Positions 5,146-8,090 of a stretch of DNA of 8,090 nt are shown here, piece by piece. The notes under the pieces are model-generated. The model did not search any database, had not been told where the DNA came from, and saw only the letters and a program-made list of their open reading frames with translations. Position numbers and translations under genes: made by a program. How positions within the stretch are numbered: the first letter of the stretch is position 1; each line of letters starts with the position of its first letter. Source of the DNA: Candidatus Staskawiczbacteria bacterium (GTDB taxonomy: Bacteria > Patescibacteriota > Minisyncoccia > Minisyncoccales > Staskawiczbacteraceae); NCBI GenBank assembly GCA_026395275.1, contig JAPLZA010000093.1, forward strand, positions 1-8,090, given 5' to 3'.

Positions 5146-5502
5146 ATGCAAAGATTTTTAATAAAAGATACAGCAAAACACATTGGAGAAAAAGTTAGAG
5201 TTTGCGGATGGGTTAATACCTGGAGGGCCCACGGCAAAATTTTATTTGTGGACCTACGCGATATAAGCGGAATTATACAAGTTGTTTTTGTGCCTTCGAA
5301 TAAAGAAGTTTATGAGTTGGCGAAAACTTTGAGGCCAGAATGGGTTGTAGAAATTGTAGGGCAAATAGTTAAAAGGCCAGATAACATGGTAAACGCTAAA
5401 ATTGAGACCGGACAAGTTGAAATGTCTGTTGAAAGCTTGAAAGTTTTGTCTCAATCAGAAACTCTGCCATTTTCAATTGAGGGTGGAGGAGAGAAAGGCT
5501 GA
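5146..5502 (+). CDS. aspS: aspartate--tRNA ligase, N-terminal fragment (frame broken)
   Basis: This is the anticodon-binding OB-fold half of AspRS, with the typical start RVCGWVNTWRAHGKILFVDLRD (about residues 17-38) and the linker ending SQSETLPFSIE (about 101-111). After that the reading becomes GGGEKG and stops at 5500-5502. The expected continuation, a segment of roughly 15-20 residues ending in YRYLDLRRERL, is absent. The homologous frame instead resumes at about 5487 (RRERLKNN) in the +2 register relative to this one. Homology therefore jumps across a deletion whose length should be 3k+1 nt. The start ATG at 5146 lies 1 nt after the previous stop, with no SD. The piece alone has no catalytic domain and cannot aminoacylate. 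See the 5517-6530 entry for the rest. Confidence 0.85.
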   Translation: MQRFLIKDTAKHIGEKVRVCGWVNTWRAHGKILFVDLRDISGIIQVVFVPSNKEVYELAKTLRPEWVVEIVGQIVKRPDNMVNAKIETGQVEMSVESLKVLSQSETLPFSIEGGGEKG

Positions 5503-5516
5503 AAAATAATCTTATT

Positions 5517-6530
5517 GTGCGACATAAAGTGATAAAGTTTTTTAGAGACTTTTTAGATAAAGAGGGGTTTGCTGAAATCGAAACGCCCATGCTGACAAAA
5601 TCTACCCCGGAAGGATCGAGAGACTTTATAGTTCCTTCCAGACTACAGCCCGGAAAGTTTTATGCTCTTCCGCAATCACCCCAGCAATATAAGCAGCTTT
5701 TAATGGCTTCTGGATTGGAAAAATATTTTCAGATAGCAAGATGCTTTAGGGACGAAGATTCTAGGGGTGATCGCCAGTTTGAACACACCCAGCTTGATTT
5801 AGAAATGAGCTTTCACACCCAGCTTGATTTAGAAATGAGCTTTGTTGAAAGGGAAGATGTTCTTGATTTAACAGAAAGAATGTTTATAAAAATGATTGAG
5901 GTTCTATTTCCGAATAAAAAAATTCAAGATATCCCTTTCCCAAGGATTCCTTATAAAGAGGCAAAAGAAAAATATAATTCAGATAAGCCTGACTTAAGAA
6001 AAGATAAAAATAATACCGATGTTTTATCTTTTTGTTGGATAATTGATTTTCCATTTTTTCAGAAGACAGAAGACGGCGGATGGACGTTTGAACATAATCC
6101 ATTTTCAGCTCAGAGGCCAGAGTTTATCCAAGACGTATTAAATAAAAAGAATATAGGAAAAATTGTTGCTAATCAATACGATCTTGTATTAAACGGAATG
6201 GAATTGGCAAGTGGTGGCATAAGGAGTCACGACCCGAAAGTGCTCGAGAAGGTGTTTGAGATAATGGGATATAAAAAAGAAGAAATTTGGGAAAAATTTG
6301 GTCACATGCTTACCGCCTTTCAGTTTGGTACACCTCCGCATGGAGGAATTGCCCCGGGTATTGATAGGATTGTAACAATTTTACAGAACGAGCCAAACAT
6401 AAGAGAAGTTATTGCTTTTCCAAAAACCGGAGACGGCAGAGACTTTATGATGCAAGCTCCGTCAGAAGTTGATAAAAAACAATTAAAAGAATTGCATATA
6501 AGCATAACCAAGGAAACAAAAAAGAAATGA
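5517..6530 (+). CDS. aspS: aspartate--tRNA ligase, catalytic fragment (frame broken, GAD-less, internal duplication)
   Basis: This is the class II catalytic domain of AspRS, which charges tRNA-Asp. GTG at 5517 is only a nominal start: homology in this frame extends upstream to about 5487 (RRERLKNNLIV), so it is the continuation of the fragment at 5146-5502. From 5517, the visible motifs are ETPMLTKSTPEGSRDF (22-37), QSPQQYKQ (53-60), motif 2 RCFRDED (75-81), and motif 3 GIAPGIDR (277-284) near the C-terminus. HTQLDLEMSF is present twice (90-99 and 100-109) because of a perfect 30-nt tandem duplication. The bacterial GAD insertion, normally over 100 residues after SDKPDLR, is replaced by about 8 residues (160-168) before SFCWIIDFPFF. 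This deletion-free shape is in my recollection usual in Patescibacteria. Its stop overlaps the next ATG (ATGA). Confidence 0.88.
   Translation: MRHKVIKFFRDFLDKEGFAEIETPMLTKSTPEGSRDFIVPSRLQPGKFYALPQSPQQYKQLLMASGLEKYFQIARCFRDEDSRGDRQFEHTQLDLEMSFHTQLDLEMSFVEREDVLDLTERMFIKMIEVLFPNKKIQDIPFPRIPYKEAKEKYNSDKPDLRKDKNNTDVLSFCWIIDFPFFQKTEDGGWTFEHNPFSAQRPEFIQDVLNKKNIGKIVANQYDLVLNGMELASGGIRSHDPKVLEKVFEIMGYKKEEIWEKFGHMLTAFQFGTPPHGGIAPGIDRIVTILQNEPNIREVIAFPKTGDGRDFMMQAPSEVDKKQLKELHISITKETKKK
5784..5843 (+). repeat. perfect 30-bp tandem duplication within aspS
   Basis: The 30 nt at 5784-5813 (starting CACACCCAGCTTG) are repeated exactly at 5814-5843. The duplication is in frame and adds ten residues (HTQLDLEMSF) inside the catalytic core, right after motif 2. 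Other AspRS have this segment once. Confidence 0.97.
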
Positions 6531-7492
6531 ACATAAAGCGAGCCATAGGAGGTTTTTTATTGTCGTTTGTTTTTTTGATATTTTTTACATATATAATTTC
6601 CGGTTTGCACGTGGTTCTTAATAATGTTCAAAGTGGGGGAGAATTATTAGGAAATATTTCTGTAGCTGCTCAAAATATTTTACCAGCAGATGTGAATAAT
6701 AATGTAGTTAAGAATATTGTTGTGCCAGAAGACATTAAGCCAGAAATAAATGCAGAATCTGCGGTTTCTATTGAGAGCAATCTCCAACGACCTGGAGAAT
6801 ACTCCAATAAAATTATTTTTGAAAAAGAAAGCAATACCCCAAGGCCAATAGCCAGCCTTACCAAACTGATGACGGCTATTATTGTTTTAGATAATCCTGA
6901 GGGAAGTTATAATTTTACAGACACCGCTGTTGTAGATAATGTTGCTGATTCTCAAGACGCGATGAAGCAAGACGTAAAATTAGGAGACGTTTTACCGATT
7001 AAAAGTTTTTTGGAAATAATGTTAGTTGAGTCTAGCAATAAAGCAGCTTATGCCTTATCTGAATTAATTGGAGAAGAAAAATTTGTTGGATTAATGAATA
7101 AAAAGGCAAAAGAACTGGGTCTGCAAAATACATTTTTTACAGATCCAACAGGCTTAAGCTCACAAGATGTTTCTACGGCGAATGATTTAGCAAAATTAGC
7201 AGAGTATATTTTAAAAAGTAATAATTACAGCAAGATAGCAGAAATAAGCGGTGAAAAAGAGCTTTTTGTGCCCGGGTTTGGCAATATTGTAAACACAGAC
7301 CAGCTTTTAGGAGAAATTCCGGATATAGTTTGCAGCAAAACAGGTTTTACTACGGCGGCAAAGGGATGTTTGTTATTGGTAATAAATAATGCTAAAAATA
7401 ATAATTATTTGATAAATGTCATATTGGGAGCAGATGATAGATTTTTTGAAATGAGAAAATTAATTAATTATTCCAGTGGAATTTGTAAATAA
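6527..7492 (+). CDS. D-alanyl-D-alanine carboxypeptidase, peptidase S11 family
   Basis: S11 peptidases (DacA/PBP5-like) trim the terminal D-Ala from peptidoglycan stem peptides outside the cytoplasm. A hydrophobic segment at about residues 7-30 is an N-terminal signal anchor. A linker rich in N, V and I (about 31-85) precedes the catalytic domain. All three penicillin-binding motifs are visible: S110-L-T-K113 (catalytic Ser and Lys), S169-S-N171 and K271-T-G273. At 321 aa it is shorter than DacA (about 400), consistent with absence of the C-terminal beta domain and amphipathic anchor of PBP5. The ATG at 6527 overlaps the aspS stop in an ATGA junction, so translation may be coupled. mraY starts 5 nt after its stop. 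It works with murC and mraY in wall synthesis and maturation. Whether it acts as carboxypeptidase or endopeptidase cannot be told. Confidence 0.88.
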   Translation: MNIKRAIGGFLLSFVFLIFFTYIISGLHVVLNNVQSGGELLGNISVAAQNILPADVNNNVVKNIVVPEDIKPEINAESAVSIESNLQRPGEYSNKIIFEKESNTPRPIASLTKLMTAIIVLDNPEGSYNFTDTAVVDNVADSQDAMKQDVKLGDVLPIKSFLEIMLVESSNKAAYALSELIGEEKFVGLMNKKAKELGLQNTFFTDPTGLSSQDVSTANDLAKLAEYILKSNNYSKIAEISGEKELFVPGFGNIVNTDQLLGEIPDIVCSKTGFTTAAKGCLLLVINNAKNNNYLINVILGADDRFFEMRKLINYSSGICK

Positions 7493-7497
7493 ATAAA

Positions 7498-8090
7498 ATG
7501 ACAACTACAGCATTAAACGTTATTAAAGTTTTTAGTTTAGCGGCCATAGCCTCAGCTACTGCTATTTTTTGGTTTCCATTGCTGACAAATTTCTTATATA
7601 AAAATAAACTTTGGAAGAAAGTAGCCAGACAAAAAGCAATTTCCGGTGAAGATGCTACGGTTTTTAACAATCTACACAAAGAAAAAGAAGTGGGGACTCC
7701 GCGTATGGGCGGTCTGTTGATCTGGATAACAGTTACATTTATCACATTCCTGTTTTTTTTATTATCTTTAGTTTTTCCAAACAGCTGGGTGGCTCAATTT
7801 AATTTTTTATCAAGAAGCCAAACCTGGTTACCTCTTTTTGTATTAATTGTTGCTTCTTTCGTTGGGTTGATAGACGATATTTTGGTTATTAAAGGTTGGG
7901 GTAAATATATTGGAGGAGGACTTTCTTTTAAAAAACGCTTATTGATTGTAATTTTAATAGGCTTAATTGGAAGCATTTGGTTTTACCAAAAACTGGGATG
8001 GGACACAGTTTTTGTTCCTTTTTTGGGTGATGTCTCAATAGGGTTGTGGTATATTCCTTTATTTGTTATGGTAACCGTTGCCTGCTGGTC
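7498..8090 (+). CDS. mraY: phospho-N-acetylmuramoyl-pentapeptide-transferase, 5' part
   Basis: MraY transfers phospho-MurNAc-pentapeptide from UDP to undecaprenyl phosphate, making lipid I at the inner face of the membrane. The frame is open from ATG 7498 to the window end (197 full codons plus 2 nt) and is truncated by the window, not by a stop. Visible family features are GTPRMGGLL (66-74; GTPTMGG in most homologues), which includes part of the first cytoplasmic loop, and VGLIDDILVIK (122-132) with the Asp-Asp pair D126-D127. Hydrophobic segments occur at about 11-33, 73-93, 111-129, 147-163 and 180-197. Residues 41-65 form a somewhat longer, Lys/Glu-rich cytoplasmic loop. It follows the S11 peptidase by 5 nt, without an SD, as the last visible gene of the tyrS operon. 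A TagO/WecA-type transferase is less likely given GTPxMGG. Confidence 0.88.
   Translation, partial: MTTTALNVIKVFSLAAIASATAIFWFPLLTNFLYKNKLWKKVARQKAISGEDATVFNNLHKEKEVGTPRMGGLLIWITVTFITFLFFLLSLVFPNSWVAQFNFLSRSQTWLPLFVLIVASFVGLIDDILVIKGWGKYIGGGLSFKKRLLIVILIGLIGSIWFYQKLGWDTVFVPFLGDVSIGLWYIPLFVMVTVACW

Noticed and set aside
5470..5520. Programmed ribosomal frameshift in aspS
   Set aside because: A conserved block of residues is missing as well as the frame changing; a frameshift event alone would not remove sequence. No slippery heptamer with a supporting structure is evident.

Overview
The window is an AT-rich, gene-dense bacterial segment with every supported gene on the + strand. Several traits suggest a reduced genome of the Candidate Phyla Radiation / Patescibacteria (Parcubacteria-like). 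Genes are spaced 1-20 nt apart or overlap, most starts lack a Shine-Dalgarno (SD) sequence, one promoter implies a leaderless mRNA, and the aspartyl-tRNA synthetase lacks the bacterial GAD insertion. The lineage is an inference; there is no rRNA or marker alignment here.

Layout. (1) 1-355: a GC-richer unit with a strong SD, an 82-aa single-pass membrane protein and a rho-independent terminator. (2) 392-782: a small ArsR-like winged-helix gene flanked by two near-identical long DNA palindromes. One overlaps the gene's own promoter and the other abuts the next promoter, which suggests an autoregulated regulator that also controls the genes downstream. (3) 832-2716: thpR (RNA 2',3'-cyclic phosphodiesterase) and murC (UDP-MurNAc-L-Ala ligase), 1 nt apart. 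murC carries a short GC-rich repeat insertion encoding an STSSG-type segment. (4) 2717-3286: a self-contained unit of promoter, T-box riboswitch, 71-aa Cys/His zinc-ribbon-like protein with an SD, and terminator. (5) 3332-8090: a probable operon of tyrS, a membrane-anchored hypothetical gene, aspS, a D,D-carboxypeptidase (peptidase S11) and mraY, which runs off the window end.

Functionally the window mixes translation (tyrS, aspS, thpR) with peptidoglycan synthesis and maturation (murC, mraY, S11 peptidase), plus small regulatory or unknown genes. The most notable points are a T-box that appears to control a small Cys-rich protein of unknown function rather than the adjacent tyrS; the paired palindromes around the HTH gene; and an aspS that looks broken twice, by a frame-changing deletion of roughly 15-20 codons and by a perfect 30-bp tandem duplication. 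The aspS lesions could be real or could be assembly errors.
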